NCBI GenBank assembly: GCA_016191995.1
Contig: JACPVA010000174.1
Coordinates: forward strand, 1-49,016
Direction of reading: 5' to 3'
DNA: 49,016 nt
Source: Burkholderiales bacterium
Lineage (GTDB): Bacteria; Pseudomonadota; Gammaproteobacteria; Burkholderiales; Burkholderiaceae_C
Shown: one piece after another, positions 1 through 8,819 of the stretch
Layout: the number at the start of each line of letters is the position of its first letter
How positions within the stretch are numbered: position 1 is the stretch's first letter
Notes under the pieces: generated by a model
What the model was told of the DNA's origin: nothing
Databases searched by the model: none
What the model saw: the letters and a program-made list of their open reading frames with translations, nothing else
Program-made: the position numbers and the translations under genes

Positions 1-116
1 GTAAAGGAGGAGGGTCGGGCGCAGCCCGACCCCGGGGAGCGAGCCCGGACACAAACAGTCCTGCGGACTGTTTGTGCCTGGCGAGCGCCCGGGGCACTGT
101 CCCCGGGCATGGAGGG
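1..116 (+). repeat. Hairpin-cassette repeat, left copy
   Basis: This stretch is a chain of perfect hairpins: a 9-bp stem at 12-20/24-32 with a 3-nt loop, a 10-bp stem at 51-60/66-75 (ACAAACAGTC/GACTGTTTGT, 5-nt loop), and an 8-bp stem at 87-94/101-108. It begins with GTAAAGGAGGAG at 1-12 and closes with CATGGAGGG at 108-116. The same two edge motifs, in the same relative order, frame a different hairpin in the repeat at the other end of the window (read on the minus strand). The left copy is cut by the window edge, so its outer arm cannot be seen. Function is unknown; a REP-like or non-autonomous mobile element is the best guess. Confidence 0.6.
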
Positions 117-303
117 AGAGGGGGCGCGGCGGCCTTGGCACGCTGGCACGTGGCAGCCAAAGGAGGCTGTCGGCTGAGCGACGGCTACGGGCCGAAGGCG
201 GTCATTCGTCGCCTACCCGCCCCTGCCGAGCGAACAGGCACGAACCTCCGGCCGCAGGTCAGCGACCATGCGACTGCGGCTGCGCCAGCGCTGCCGCCGT
301 GGA
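117..303. other. Non-coding stretch, nothing assignable
   Basis: The 187 bases between the repeat cassette and the 3' end of rpoH hold no ORF with plausible codon use, no tRNA or rRNA signature and no clear rho-independent terminator for rpoH. Reading frames that cross it continue as antisense shadows of rpoH. Confidence 0.5.
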
Positions 304-1230
304 TCAGGCCGTGGCCACCGGCTCCAGCGCCTTGCGCATCTTCTTCATCGCCGCGACCTCGATCTGGCGGATGCGCTCGGCGCTGACGCCGTATTCGGCC
401 GCCAGCTCGTGCAGCGTCATGCCGCCCGAGCCGTCGTCATCGACCGCCAGCCAGCGCTGCTCGACGATGCGCCGGCTGCGCGCGTCGAGCGCGTCCAGCG
501 CCCGCGCGACGCCGTCGCTGGCGAGCCAGTCGCGGTGCCGCGCCTCGAGCGTGCGCGTGGGCTCGTCGCGGTCGTCGGCCAGATAGTGGATCGGGCCCCA
601 GGCCTCGTCGCTGTCGTCGGCACCGGGCTCCAGCGGGACGTCGCCGCCGGTCAGCCGGGTCTCCATCTCGATCACCTCGTCGGGGCGCACGTTCAGATCG
701 CGCGCCACGCCGGCGACCTCGTCCGGGGTCAGGGTGTCGCGGTAGGTCTGGCCGTCGGTCGCGTCGCCCTTGAGCGCCTGTTTCATCGACCGCAGGTTGA
801 AGAACAGCTTGCGCTGTGCCTTCGTCGTCGCGACCTTGACCATGCGCCAGTTGCGCAGGATGAACTCGTGGATCTCGGCTTTGATCCAGTGGATCGCATA
901 GCTGACCAGGCGCACGCCCTGCTCGGGGTCGAAGCGCTTGACCGCCTTCATCAGGCCGACGTTGCCCTCCTGGATCAGGTCGCCCTGCGGCAGCCCGTAG
1001 CCCAGGTACTGGCGCGAGATCGCCACCACCAGCCGCAAGTGCGACAGCACGAGCTGCCCGGCGGCCTGGATGTCGCCCTCGTCGCGCAGCCGGCGCGCCA
1101 GCGAGACTTCCTCCTGCGCGCTCAGCATCGGCAGCCGGTTGACGGCGCTGATGTAGGCGTCGAGGTTCCCCACCGGCGGCACGAGCGCCCAGGGGTTGCG
1201 CAGGGACAAGGCCTTGGATGCTTGCGTCAT
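304..1230 (-). CDS. rpoH: RNA polymerase heat-shock sigma factor RpoH (sigma32)
   Basis: Sigma32 directs RNA polymerase to heat-shock promoters. The 308-residue protein has the normal length. It contains sigma region 2 (about residues 60-120, including the stretch around GYGLPQGDLIQEGNVGLMKA), the RpoH box QRKLFFNLR at residues 139-147 that separates sigma32 from other sigma70 members and takes part in chaperone/FtsH control, and a C-terminal region 4 helix-turn-helix (ELAAEYGVSAERIRQIE). The ATG at 1230 was chosen because the longer frame starting near 1311 would translate through a CIRCE operator. The gene is preceded by a hybrid sensor kinase in the same direction, but a 148-bp gap with its own promoter and operator suggests independent transcription. 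Confidence 0.95.
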   Translation of the reverse strand: MTQASKALSLRNPWALVPPVGNLDAYISAVNRLPMLSAQEEVSLARRLRDEGDIQAAGQLVLSHLRLVVAISRQYLGYGLPQGDLIQEGNVGLMKAVKRFDPEQGVRLVSYAIHWIKAEIHEFILRNWRMVKVATTKAQRKLFFNLRSMKQALKGDATDGQTYRDTLTPDEVAGVARDLNVRPDEVIEMETRLTGGDVPLEPGADDSDEAWGPIHYLADDRDEPTRTLEARHRDWLASDGVARALDALDARSRRIVEQRWLAVDDDGSGGMTLHELAAEYGVSAERIRQIEVAAMKKMRKALEPVATA

Positions 1231-1268
1231 GCCTTCATCGACTCCGGGAAAACCCTTTGGTTCCCATA

Positions 1269-1298
1269 ATCCTAGCACTCTCGGGCGCAGAGTGCTAA
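1269..1298 (-). promoter_or_regulatory. Probable sigma70 promoter of rpoH
   Basis: Read on the minus strand there is a -35 candidate TTAGCA (1298-1293) and a -10 candidate TAGGAT (1274-1269) with an 18-bp spacer. Both elements are embedded in the CIRCE inverted repeat, so bound HrcA would occlude RNA polymerase. The assignment rests on motif match and spacing only. Confidence 0.5.
1272..1298 (-). promoter_or_regulatory. CIRCE operator (HrcA binding site) upstream of rpoH
   Basis: The inverted repeat TTAGCACTC-N9-GAGTGCTAG (minus strand) matches the CIRCE consensus TTAGCACTC-N9-GAGTGCTAA at 17 of 18 arm positions, with the canonical 9-bp spacer. CIRCE is bound by the heat-shock repressor HrcA. 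It lies 42 bp upstream of the rpoH start, which implies that HrcA represses the sigma32 gene itself. No hrcA gene is in the window. Confidence 0.92.
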
Positions 1299-1378
1299 GA
1301 GGAATTGCCAATCCCGCGCTTTCCGCGCCCTGCCCATGGCAACTCGTGACGGGCTGCGCGCTTCAGGTCGTCGCGCCA

Positions 1379-4300
1379 TCAGCCCCAGCGCGTATCCGCC
1401 TGCGCCAGGATCTCGTCGACGGCCGACAGCAGCGCCGCGAGGTCGATCGGCTTGGCGAGGTAGCCGGCGGCACCCTCGGCGACGGCGCGCTCGATGCGCT
1501 CGCGCGTGGCGTCGGCCGACAGCACCAGCACCGGTACCGCGGCGGTGGCGTCGTCGCGCTTGAAGTGGCGCAGCAGCTCCAGCCCGTCGACGTCGGGCAG
1601 GTGCATGTCCAGCAGGATCAGGTCCGGGCGGCGCGCGCGCACCGCGGCCAGCGCGTCCAGCCCCAGGTGCGAGACGGCCAGCTCGATCTGCGGCCGCCGC
1701 GCGAGCATGCCCTGCATCAGCAGCACGTTGGTCTCGTTGTCCTCGACATAGTGGACCAGCCGGCGCGCGTAGCCGGCCTCGTCGCCGGTCGCCGCCGCGC
1801 CCGGGGCCTGGTCGGCGCCAGCGGCCTGTGCGGCGGCCGGCAGGCGCAGCACGAAGCAGGCGCCGGGTGCGGATCGCGGCCGCAGCGTCAGCGCGCCGCC
1901 CATCGCCTCGGCCAGCCGCCGGCTGAGCGCCAGCCCGATCCCCGCGCCCTCGACCCCCGAGCCCTCGCGGCCCAGGCGCTCGAAGGGCTGGAACAGCCGC
2001 GCCGCCTGCTCCGGCGTCAGCCCCGGGCCCTCGTCGCGCACCGCGATCTCGACCGCGGCGCCTTCGTCCGCGGCGCCGATCGTCAGCTCGACCCGGCCGC
2101 CAGGGTGGCTGTACTTGACCGCATTCGACAGCAGGTTGGTCAGGATCTGGCGCAGCCGCGTCTCGTCGCCGCGCACGCGCGGTGTTCCAGCGGGCGCGGG
2201 CAGCAACGCCAGCGTCACCTCGCGGCGCTGCGCCGCGGCGGCGAGCAGCGGCAGCGTGGCCTGCACCGCTTGCACCGGGTCGAGCACGCGCGGCTGCAGG
2301 TGCAGCGCGCCGGACTCGATCAGCGACAGGTCCAGCGTATCGTTGATCAGGTTCAGCAGGTGCCAGCCCGCATCCTGGATCTGGCCCGCCCAGTGGCGCT
2401 GGTGCGACGCCAGCGGCGCCGCGCTGTCGCGCGCCAGCAGCTGCGCGAATCCGAGCATCGCGTTCAGCGGCGTTCGCAGCTCGTGGCTCATGCGGCCGAC
2501 GAACTCGCTCTTGGCGCGGCTGGCAGCCTCGGCGCGGTCGCGCGCGCGCTCGGCCGCCTGCAGCCGCTCGCGCTGGTCGACATTCTCGGCCACGCCGACC
2601 AGCCGCCGCGCCTGCCCGACGGCGTCGCGCAGCGCCGAGATCGCCAGCCGCACCGGCAGCGGGCCGTCCGCTGCGCGCTGCAGCAGCAGCCGCGCGCCGA
2701 CCGGACCGCCGCCGTCGGCCCGTACGCGGGCGAGCAACGCATCGACCTCGGCGCGGTCGGCTGGCGTCACCAGCTCGTGCAGCCGCGGCAGCGGCGCGCC
2801 GGCGGCCAGCCCCGTCATCGCCCGCAGCGCCGGGTTTATCTCGCGCAGCGTGCCGTCGGCGTCGGCATAGAGCACGCCGATCGGGACATGGTCGACGATA
2901 TTGCGCAGCTGCTCCTCGCTGTCGCGCAGCGCACGCCCGGTCCGCTGCAGGTCGGCGGTGCGCTCGTCGACCGCGGCCTCGATGCGCCGCTGGCGGCCCG
3001 AGACCAGCAGCAGCAGCGCGCCGAGCAGGCCGGTCGCGCCCAGGCCGACGACGGAGAATGCCCAGCCGCCGCCGGCGCCGACCCCGGGCACCTCGTCGAA
3101 GCCGGCATCGACGCGCCAGCGCAGCACGCGCGGGCCGATCGCACGCTGGCGCGCGAAGGCCAGCGCGCGCGCAGGCGCCTCGTCGCACCCTGGCGGGCCG
3201 GCCAGCCGCGGCCGCTCGGCGCCCGGGTCGGGGTCGAGCAGGCAGCCGTGCAGGTAAGCCGGCGCATCGCGCAGCAGCGCGGCGACCATCGTATCCAGCC
3301 GCAGCGTGACGAAGACGACGCCGCGCATTGCCGCGCGGCGCGCGCCGTCGTCGCGCGGCTCGCCGTCGTATAGCGCGCGGTACAGCACGATGCCGGTCTC
3401 GTCGCCGGGCGACTGGGTCAGGCGAAATCCCCCGGTCGCAGCGACCTCGCCGGTGGCCGCCGCGCGCTCGATCGCGCGCCTTGCGGCATGGATCGACAGC
3501 GCGTTGACGCCGAGCGCCGCGCGGTTCGGCGCCAGCGGCTCGATATGGCGGATCGCGACGACTTCGTAGCGCGAGGATGGGGCCGCGTCGTCGCTGCGGT
3601 CGAAGACGCGGTAGTCGGCCACCGGCCCCTCGGCGGCGACGCGGGCCTCGAACGCCGGCAGCGCGGCGCGCGCGACGCGCTCGCTGTAGCCGAGCGCGAC
3701 GACGAAGTCCTGCTGCGCGAGCCAGGGCGCGACGAGGCGCCGGAACTCCTCCGGCTGCGGCGGTGGCCGCGCGTCGAGCGCGCCGTGCAGCGCCAGCAGC
3801 GCATCCTGCGCGCGCCGCAGCTCGGCATCGAGCCGCTCGGCAAGTCCCCAGGCGTCGCGTTCGAAGGCGGTGCGCACGCGATCCAGGTAACCCTGGATGA
3901 CCCAATGCGCCGCCAGCCCGAGCAGCGCCAGCGCGACCAGCATCGGCAGCGCGACCAGGCGCATTCGCGGCGCCCATTCGCTGCGCGGCCGGCCGACCAG
4001 CGCCAGCGCGATCGGCGCGCCGACCAGCACCCCGAGCGTGTCGCCGGTCCACCAGGTGACCCAGGTCGCTGCGGCGAGCGACGGCGCGACGATTCCGCTC
4101 GTCCCCAGCGCCAGGGTCGACAGCGTCGGGCTGACGATGCAGGCCAGCACCCCCCCGAGCAGCGCGAAGCGCCACAGGTCGCGCGGTTCGCCCAGGGTCA
4201 GCGGCTGCGCGACATGGCGCCGCACCAGATACGCGCCGAGCGCGGCCTGCGCCGCCGCCGCGACGCCGACCACGACCCCGACGGCCAGCCCGACGGCCAG

Positions 4301-4558
4301 CCCTTCCGGCCCGTTGGGCGCGCGCAGCGCCGCCAGCGTGGCATTGACCGCGAACGCGCCCAGCGCCGCACCGGCCAGCGCCGGCCGGCCGAAGACCAGC
4401 GCCGAGGCCAGCGCGATGCCGGCGCTCGGGTAGACCGGGGTCGCATAGCCCGGCGGGATCGCTAGCTGCACCGCGAGCAGTCCGGCCACGGTATAGGCGA
4501 GGGCGGTCAGCAGCGCGACGCCGAGCGGGTGGGCTGCGGTGGGGCCGTGGCGGGCCAT
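1379..4558 (-). CDS. Hybrid sensor histidine kinase, MASE1-CHASE-PAS-HisKA-HATPase-REC
   Basis: This 1059-residue membrane-bound hybrid kinase opens with a multi-pass MASE1-like sensor (about residues 12-212). A CHASE-like extracytoplasmic segment follows (about 222-500), then a transmembrane helix (about 499-521), a PAS domain (about 550-660), a HisKA domain with phospho-acceptor His692 in SHELRTPLN, an HATPase domain (N-box Asn812, DEGPGL near 842), and a C-terminal receiver with Asp984 and Lys1036. The ATG at 4558 starts just before the first hydrophobic segment; a further 58 in-frame residues upstream look non-coding. Phosphate would pass from His to the internal Asp and then to an unlinked HPt protein or regulator, since none is encoded nearby. 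The ligand is not predictable. It lies 109 bp downstream of the photolyase gene. Confidence 0.88.
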   Translation of the reverse strand: MARHGPTAAHPLGVALLTALAYTVAGLLAVQLAIPPGYATPVYPSAGIALASALVFGRPALAGAALGAFAVNATLAALRAPNGPEGLAVGLAVGVVVGVAAAAQAALGAYLVRRHVAQPLTLGEPRDLWRFALLGGVLACIVSPTLSTLALGTSGIVAPSLAAATWVTWWTGDTLGVLVGAPIALALVGRPRSEWAPRMRLVALPMLVALALLGLAAHWVIQGYLDRVRTAFERDAWGLAERLDAELRRAQDALLALHGALDARPPPQPEEFRRLVAPWLAQQDFVVALGYSERVARAALPAFEARVAAEGPVADYRVFDRSDDAAPSSRYEVVAIRHIEPLAPNRAALGVNALSIHAARRAIERAAATGEVAATGGFRLTQSPGDETGIVLYRALYDGEPRDDGARRAAMRGVVFVTLRLDTMVAALLRDAPAYLHGCLLDPDPGAERPRLAGPPGCDEAPARALAFARQRAIGPRVLRWRVDAGFDEVPGVGAGGGWAFSVVGLGATGLLGALLLLVSGRQRRIEAAVDERTADLQRTGRALRDSEEQLRNIVDHVPIGVLYADADGTLREINPALRAMTGLAAGAPLPRLHELVTPADRAEVDALLARVRADGGGPVGARLLLQRAADGPLPVRLAISALRDAVGQARRLVGVAENVDQRERLQAAERARDRAEAASRAKSEFVGRMSHELRTPLNAMLGFAQLLARDSAAPLASHQRHWAGQIQDAGWHLLNLINDTLDLSLIESGALHLQPRVLDPVQAVQATLPLLAAAAQRREVTLALLPAPAGTPRVRGDETRLRQILTNLLSNAVKYSHPGGRVELTIGAADEGAAVEIAVRDEGPGLTPEQAARLFQPFERLGREGSGVEGAGIGLALSRRLAEAMGGALTLRPRSAPGACFVLRLPAAAQAAGADQAPGAAATGDEAGYARRLVHYVEDNETNVLLMQGMLARRPQIELAVSHLGLDALAAVRARRPDLILLDMHLPDVDGLELLRHFKRDDATAAVPVLVLSADATRERIERAVAEGAAGYLAKPIDLAALLSAVDEILAQADTRWG

Positions 4559-4667
4559 CGTGGCGCGATTGTCGGTGCCGTGGCGCTTTGCTGCACGGCG
4601 CGCCGCGACCGGCCCTCGGCCGGGCGCCGGCTGGTCGGCGCTCAGCCACGCGCCAGCGGGTCGGCCC

Positions 4668-6161
4668 TCAGCTGCGCGCCGGCTCCTTGACGACCGCATA
4701 ACGCTGCAGCGTCTGCGCGCGCGCGGCGGCATGGTCGACCAGCGGGCTCGGGTAGTCGCGCCCGAGCGTGACGCCGGCGGCGTCCAGGTCGACCTGCCGC
4801 GCGAGCCAAGGCGCGTGCAAGAGCTTGTCCGGCAGCTTCGCCAGCTGCGGCAGGTAGCGGCGGATGAAGCGGCCCTGCGGGTCGAACTTCTGGCTCTGCG
4901 TGACCGGGTTGAAGATGCGGAACCACGGTTGCGCGTCGCAGCCGGTCGACGCGGCCCACTGCCAGCCGCCGTTGTTGGCCGCCAGGTCGAAGTCGTTGAG
5001 CTGCTCGGCGAAATACGCCTCGCCGCGCCGCCAGTCGATCCCGAGGTCCTTGGTCAGGAAGCTCGCCACGACCATGCGCAGCCGGTTGTGCATGTAGCCG
5101 GTGTGCCGGATCTGGTGCATCGCGGCGTCGACCAGCGGGTAGCCGGTGCGGCCCTCGCACCAGGCGGCGAAGCGCTCGTCGGCGTGCCGGCCGTGCTCCC
5201 AGCGGATGCGGTCGTAGGCGGGCCTGAAGGCGTGGCCGACGACACGCGGGTGGTGGTGCAGCACCTGGTGGTAGAAGTCGCGCCACACCAGTTCGGACAG
5301 CCAGACCTCGGCGCCGCGCGAGCCGGCGCTCGCCCGCTGCTGCGCCTCGCGCGCGAGCCGGCGCACCGAGACGGTGCCGAAGCGCAGGTGCGCGCTCAGG
5401 TAGCTCGGCCCCTTCAGCGCGGGGAAGTCGCGCGTCTGGTCGTAGCGGTCGATGCGCTCCAGGAAGTCGTCCAGCAGTTCCTGCGCACCCGCCGGCCCGC
5501 TCGGCAGGCGCAGCTCGTGCAGGTTGGTCGGCCGGAACCCGATCGCCGCCAGCGTCGGCACCCCGGGCTCGCCGGGCGGGCGCGGCGCCAGCGCGCCGGC
5601 GTGGCGCGCGACCGGGTAGGGCTCGAGCTGCGCCGGATCGAGCTTGCGCTGCCAGGCGTTGCGATAGGGCGTGAAGACCGAGAACGGCGCCCCGGATGCG
5701 GTCATCACCTCGTCGCGCTCGAAGACGAGATGGTCCTTGCAGGTGTGCAGCGCGACCCCGGCGTCGGCGAGCGCGCCGCGCGCGCGCGCATCGCGCGCCA
5801 GCGCCGCCGGGTCGTCGTCGTGGCTGGCGTAGACCGCCTGCACGCCGAGCGACCGCGCGAGCGCGACGATCTCGTCGACCGCCTGCCCGTGGCGCACGAT
5901 CAGCCCCGCGCCCTCGACCCCGTGCGAGGCCGCCAGCGCGCGCAGCTCGGCGTCGACGCCGAGCAGGCTGTCGCGGATGAACTCGACGCGGCGGTCGGCG
6001 CGCGGCAGCGGGTCGAGGATCGCGCGGTCGAAGACGAAGCCGCACCAGACGCGGCGCGCGGCGCGCAGCGCATGCCACAGCGCAGCGTGGTCGTCGGCGC
6101 GCAGGTCGCGCCGCATCCAGACCAGCGCGGCCTCCAGCGTCGGTCCGGGTTCGGCGTGCAT
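4668..6161 (-). CDS. phrB: Deoxyribodipyrimidine photo-lyase (CPD photolyase, class I)
   Basis: The enzyme repairs cyclobutane pyrimidine dimers using blue light and FADH-. The 497-residue protein has the N-terminal photolyase/antenna domain (starting ALVWMRRDLR) and the C-terminal FAD-binding domain. Hallmarks are FAAWCEGRTGYPLVDAAM, HNRLRMVVASFL and the block around NNGGWQWAASTGCDAQPWFR, which includes tryptophans of the electron-transfer chain and residues at the lesion site. The ATG at 6161 gives the normal N-terminus; the open frame runs on toward 6839 but only as antisense of yqgE. It is transcribed divergently from yqgE across a 108-bp gap. A class I cryptochrome is possible but less likely, because the DNA-lesion pocket motif is intact. 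Confidence 0.93.
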   Translation of the reverse strand: MHAEPGPTLEAALVWMRRDLRADDHAALWHALRAARRVWCGFVFDRAILDPLPRADRRVEFIRDSLLGVDAELRALAASHGVEGAGLIVRHGQAVDEIVALARSLGVQAVYASHDDDPAALARDARARGALADAGVALHTCKDHLVFERDEVMTASGAPFSVFTPYRNAWQRKLDPAQLEPYPVARHAGALAPRPPGEPGVPTLAAIGFRPTNLHELRLPSGPAGAQELLDDFLERIDRYDQTRDFPALKGPSYLSAHLRFGTVSVRRLAREAQQRASAGSRGAEVWLSELVWRDFYHQVLHHHPRVVGHAFRPAYDRIRWEHGRHADERFAAWCEGRTGYPLVDAAMHQIRHTGYMHNRLRMVVASFLTKDLGIDWRRGEAYFAEQLNDFDLAANNGGWQWAASTGCDAQPWFRIFNPVTQSQKFDPQGRFIRRYLPQLAKLPDKLLHAPWLARQVDLDAAGVTLGRDYPSPLVDHAAARAQTLQRYAVVKEPARS

Positions 6162-6269
6162 GGGGCGGGAGTGTGCCGCCGAAACGGCGCGCCGCGCATC
6201 GCCGGCTCGACGTGCCCCCGTGCCGGGGTCGGGTCCACGCGCGGCGGCGCGGTCTCCTAGAATGCAGCC

Positions 6270-6845
6270 ATGGCCGACGGCCCGATCAACCTGACGAACC
6301 AGTTCCTCATCGCCATGCCGGGCATGGTCGACGAGAACTTTGCCGGCTCGGTGGTCTACCTGTGCGAGCACAGCGAGCGCGGTGCGCTCGGGCTGGTCAT
6401 CAACAAGCCGATCGACATCCGGCTCAAGAACCTGTTCGAGAAGGTCGAGCTGCCGCTCGATCGCCCCGAGCTGGCCGAGCAGCCGGTCTTCTTCGGCGGC
6501 CCGGTGCAGACCGAGCGCGGCTTCGTGCTGCACGACAGCGCCGGCGGCCCGCCGCCGTACAGCTCGACGATGCACGTCCCCGGCGGGCTGGACATGACGA
6601 CGAGCAAGGATGTGCTCGAGGCGATGGCCGGCGGCGGCGGGCCGAGGCGCGTGCTCGTCACGCTGGGCTGCAGCGGCTGGTCGGCCGGCCAGCTCGAGGA
6701 CGAGATCGGCCGCAATGGCTGGCTGACGGCACCGGCCGACCCGGCGATCGTGTTCGACACCCCGGTCGCGCAGCGCTACGAACGTGCGCTCGGCCTGCTC
6801 GGATTCGACCCGCGCATGCTCAGTGCGCAGGCCGGGCATGCCTGA
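6270..6845 (+). CDS. yqgE: YqgE/AlgH family protein (UPF0301)
   Basis: The 191-residue protein matches the YqgE/AlgH family over its full length: NQFLIAMPGMVDENFAGSVVYLCEH at the start (quoted in part: NQFLIAMPGM), GALGLVINKP, FFGGPVQTERGFVLH and the C-terminal GCSGWSAGQLEDEI block. The biochemical role is not settled; AlgH was named from effects on alginate genes in Pseudomonas. The gene almost always sits directly before ruvX (yqgF), as here, where the two overlap by 8 nt. It opens the long plus-strand gene run that ends at 15468. Confidence 0.92.
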   Translation: MADGPINLTNQFLIAMPGMVDENFAGSVVYLCEHSERGALGLVINKPIDIRLKNLFEKVELPLDRPELAEQPVFFGGPVQTERGFVLHDSAGGPPPYSSTMHVPGGLDMTTSKDVLEAMAGGGGPRRVLVTLGCSGWSAGQLEDEIGRNGWLTAPADPAIVFDTPVAQRYERALGLLGFDPRMLSAQAGHA

Positions 6846-7299
6846 TGCGGCGCGTCCGGCGCGCGGCGCCGGTGGGCGTTCCTTCCTCGCCTTCGACTAC
6901 GGGACCCGGCGCACCGGCGTGGCCAGCGGCAACACCCTGCTCGCGCACGCCCGGCCGCTGACGACGCTCGCCGGCAGCGCCGACGCGCGGCTGGCGGCGA
7001 TCGCGACGCTCGTGCGCGAGTGGCAGCCCGACGCGCTCGTCGTCGGCGTGCCGCGGCACCCGGACGGCAGGCCGCACGACAACACCGCGCGCGCGCAGCG
7101 CTTCGCGCGCCAGCTGCAGGGGCGATTCGGCCTGCCGGTGCACGAGGTCGACGAGCGCTACACGACGGTCGAGGTGATCGCGGCCGGCGCCCCCGACCTG
7201 GACGCGGCGGCGGCGGCGCTGATCCTCGAGCAGTTCCTGCGCGAGCAGGCCTCGCGCAGCGAGGCGACGCCGGCCGTCGCCGGCGGGGCCGATCGATGA
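6838..7299 (+). CDS. ruvX: RuvX/YqgF-type RNase H-fold nuclease
   Basis: The family comprises putative Holliday-junction resolvases, also implicated in 16S rRNA 5' processing (YqgF). The 153-residue protein has the RNase H fold signature [16 protein letters not shown] with the first catalytic Asp, the [13 protein letters not shown] strand, the acidic [11 protein letters not shown] segment and a C-terminal [13 protein letters not shown] helix that supplies the last carboxylate. The ATG at 6838 lies inside the end of yqgE; an earlier ATG in frame at 6784 would add 18 residues with no family match. The stop overlaps the pyrR start by 4 nt. Confidence 0.92.
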   Translation: MPDAARPARGAGGRSFLAFDYGTRRTGVASGNTLLAHARPLTTLAGSADARLAAIATLVREWQPDALVVGVPRHPDGRPHDNTARAQRFARQLQGRFGLPVHEVDERYTTVEVIAAGAPDLDAAAAALILEQFLREQASRSEATPAVAGGADR

Positions 7300-7850
7300 A
7301 ACTCGCGCTCGACGCCGAGGCGCTGTATGCGCAGCTGCGCGACGGGCTGCGCCCGCTGCTCGGCCCGGCGACGCAGCTCGTCGGCATCTGGAGCGGCGGT
7401 GCCTGGCTGGCGCGCCGGCTGCACGCCGACCTCGGCCGCGGTGGCGAGGCCGGCGTGATCAGCAGCCGGCTGCACCGCGACGACTTCGGCGCGCGCGGGC
7501 TGGCCGCCGGCGCGCACGCGACCGCGCTGCCGTTCGAGGTCGATGGTGCCGACATCCTGCTCGTCGACGACGTGCTGCAGACCGGCCGCACGATCCGCGC
7601 CGTGCTCAACGAGCTGTTCGACTACGGCCGCCCGGCGCGCGTGCGGCTGGCGGTGCTGGTCGACCGCGGCGGGCGCGAGCTGCCGATCGCGCCGGTACTG
7701 GCCGCCGCGACCGTCACGCTGCCGCCGGCGTGCAAGCTGAGGCTGGCGCAGGAGGACGGCGGGCGGCTGACCTTCGAACTGCTCGACCTGCCGCAGCAGG
7801 GGGGACCCGGCGCGCCGGGGGCGACGCCGGCAGCGGGTGGAGAGGGCTGA
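7296..7850 (+). CDS. pyrR: Bifunctional PyrR: pyrimidine operon regulator/uracil phosphoribosyltransferase
   Basis: PyrR-family proteins bind PRPP and uracil and form UMP; in Gram-positives they also regulate pyr mRNA by attenuation. The 184-residue protein has the type I phosphoribosyltransferase fold, with the PRPP loop [19 protein letters not shown] and the C-terminal hood region. It is joined to pyrB by a 1-nt stop/start overlap (TGATG). I see no PyrR-type anti-antiterminator leader upstream, and the gene is internal to an operon, so a regulatory role here is uncertain. The last 20 or so residues are a Gly/Ala/Pro-rich tail outside the conserved fold. Confidence 0.9.
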   Translation: MKLALDAEALYAQLRDGLRPLLGPATQLVGIWSGGAWLARRLHADLGRGGEAGVISSRLHRDDFGARGLAAGAHATALPFEVDGADILLVDDVLQTGRTIRAVLNELFDYGRPARVRLAVLVDRGGRELPIAPVLAAATVTLPPACKLRLAQEDGGRLTFELLDLPQQGGPGAPGATPAAGGEG

Positions 7851-8812
7851 TGCTGTCGCGCCGCAACCCGCAGCTCAACCGCCACGGCGAGCTGATCCAC
7901 CTGCTGTCGATCGAGGGCCTGCCGCGCGAGGTGCTGACGCACATCCTGGATACCGCCGGCAGCTTCATGAGCGTCGGCGAGCGCGATGTGAAGAAGGTGC
8001 CGCTGCTGCGCGGCAAGAGCGTCTTCAACCTGTTCTTCGAGAACAGCACGCGCACCCGCACCACCTTCGAGATCGCGGCCAAGCGGCTGTCGGCCGACGT
8101 CATCAACCTCGACATCGCGCGCAGCTCGACCGCCAAGGGCGAGAGCCTGCTCGACACGATCGCCAACCTGTCGGCGATGCAGGCCGACATGTTCGTCGTC
8201 CGCCACGGCGAGAGCGGTGCGCCCTACCTGATCGCCCAGCATTGCGCGCCGCACGTGCACGTGATCAACGCCGGCGACGGCCGCCACGCGCACCCGACGC
8301 AGGCGCTGCTGGACATGTACACGATCCGCCACTTCAAGCGCGACTTCAGCGGCCTGACAGTGGCGGTGGTCGGCGACATCGTGCACTCGCGCGTCGCGCG
8401 CTCGGACATCCACGCGCTGACGACGCTGGGCGTGCCCGAGATCCGCGCCGTCGGCCCGCGCACGCTGGTGCCGGCCGACCTGCGCGAGATGGGCGTGCGC
8501 GTCGTGCACGACATGGACGAGGGCGTGGCCGATGCCGACGTCGTCATCATGCTGCGGCTGCAGAACGAGCGCATGAGCGGCGCGATGCTGCCCAGCGCGG
8601 GCGAGTTCTTCAAGCGCTTCGGGCTGACGAACGCCAAGCTGGGGCTCGCGCGACCCGATGCCATCGTCATGCACCCGGGGCCGATCAACCGCGGCGTCGA
8701 GATCGCCAGCGAGGTCGCCGACGGCCGCGCCAGCGTCATCCTGCCGCAGGTCACCTTCGGCATCGCGGTGCGGATGGCCGTGATGTCGATCATCGCCGGC
8801 AACCAGGCATGA
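7850..8812 (+). CDS. pyrB: Aspartate carbamoyltransferase catalytic subunit
   Basis: The enzyme condenses carbamoyl phosphate with aspartate to N-carbamoyl-aspartate, the committed step of pyrimidine synthesis. The 320-residue protein carries the carbamoyl-phosphate motif [13 protein letters not shown], the [12 protein letters not shown] segment and the C-terminal [11 protein letters not shown] motif. No pyrI regulatory subunit gene follows. Instead, a dihydroorotase-like gene starts 7 nt later, the arrangement of Pseudomonas-type dodecameric ATCase in which an inactive PyrC' stabilises PyrB. The ATG at 7850 shares its A with the pyrR stop codon. Confidence 0.95.
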   Translation: MLSRRNPQLNRHGELIHLLSIEGLPREVLTHILDTAGSFMSVGERDVKKVPLLRGKSVFNLFFENSTRTRTTFEIAAKRLSADVINLDIARSSTAKGESLLDTIANLSAMQADMFVVRHGESGAPYLIAQHCAPHVHVINAGDGRHAHPTQALLDMYTIRHFKRDFSGLTVAVVGDIVHSRVARSDIHALTTLGVPEIRAVGPRTLVPADLREMGVRVVHDMDEGVADADVVIMLRLQNERMSGAMLPSAGEFFKRFGLTNAKLGLARPDAIVMHPGPINRGVEIASEVADGRASVILPQVTFGIAVRMAVMSIIAGNQA

Positions 8813-8819
8813 GGCGGCG

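Noticed and set aside
12..108. Simple rho-independent terminator of rpoH
   Set aside because: The hairpins lie almost 200 bp beyond the rpoH stop, have no T-run, and belong to a repeat with shared edges at the far end of the window.
268..1269. Long plus-strand frame of 333 codons across rpoH
   Set aside because: It is antisense to a clear sigma32 gene; long antisense frames are expected at this GC content because stop codons are rare.
1231..1311. N-terminal extension of RpoH by 27 residues
   Set aside because: It would translate the CIRCE operator and promoter; the ATG at 1230 gives the standard protein.
1196..3373. 725-codon plus-strand frame opposite the hybrid kinase
   Set aside because: Composition is Arg/Gln/Ala-rich with no domain, while the opposite strand encodes a full kinase with all motifs.
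7296..7850. PyrR-dependent attenuator in front of pyrB
   Set aside because: pyrR and pyrB overlap by one base and no leader or terminator/antiterminator pair is seen upstream of pyrR.
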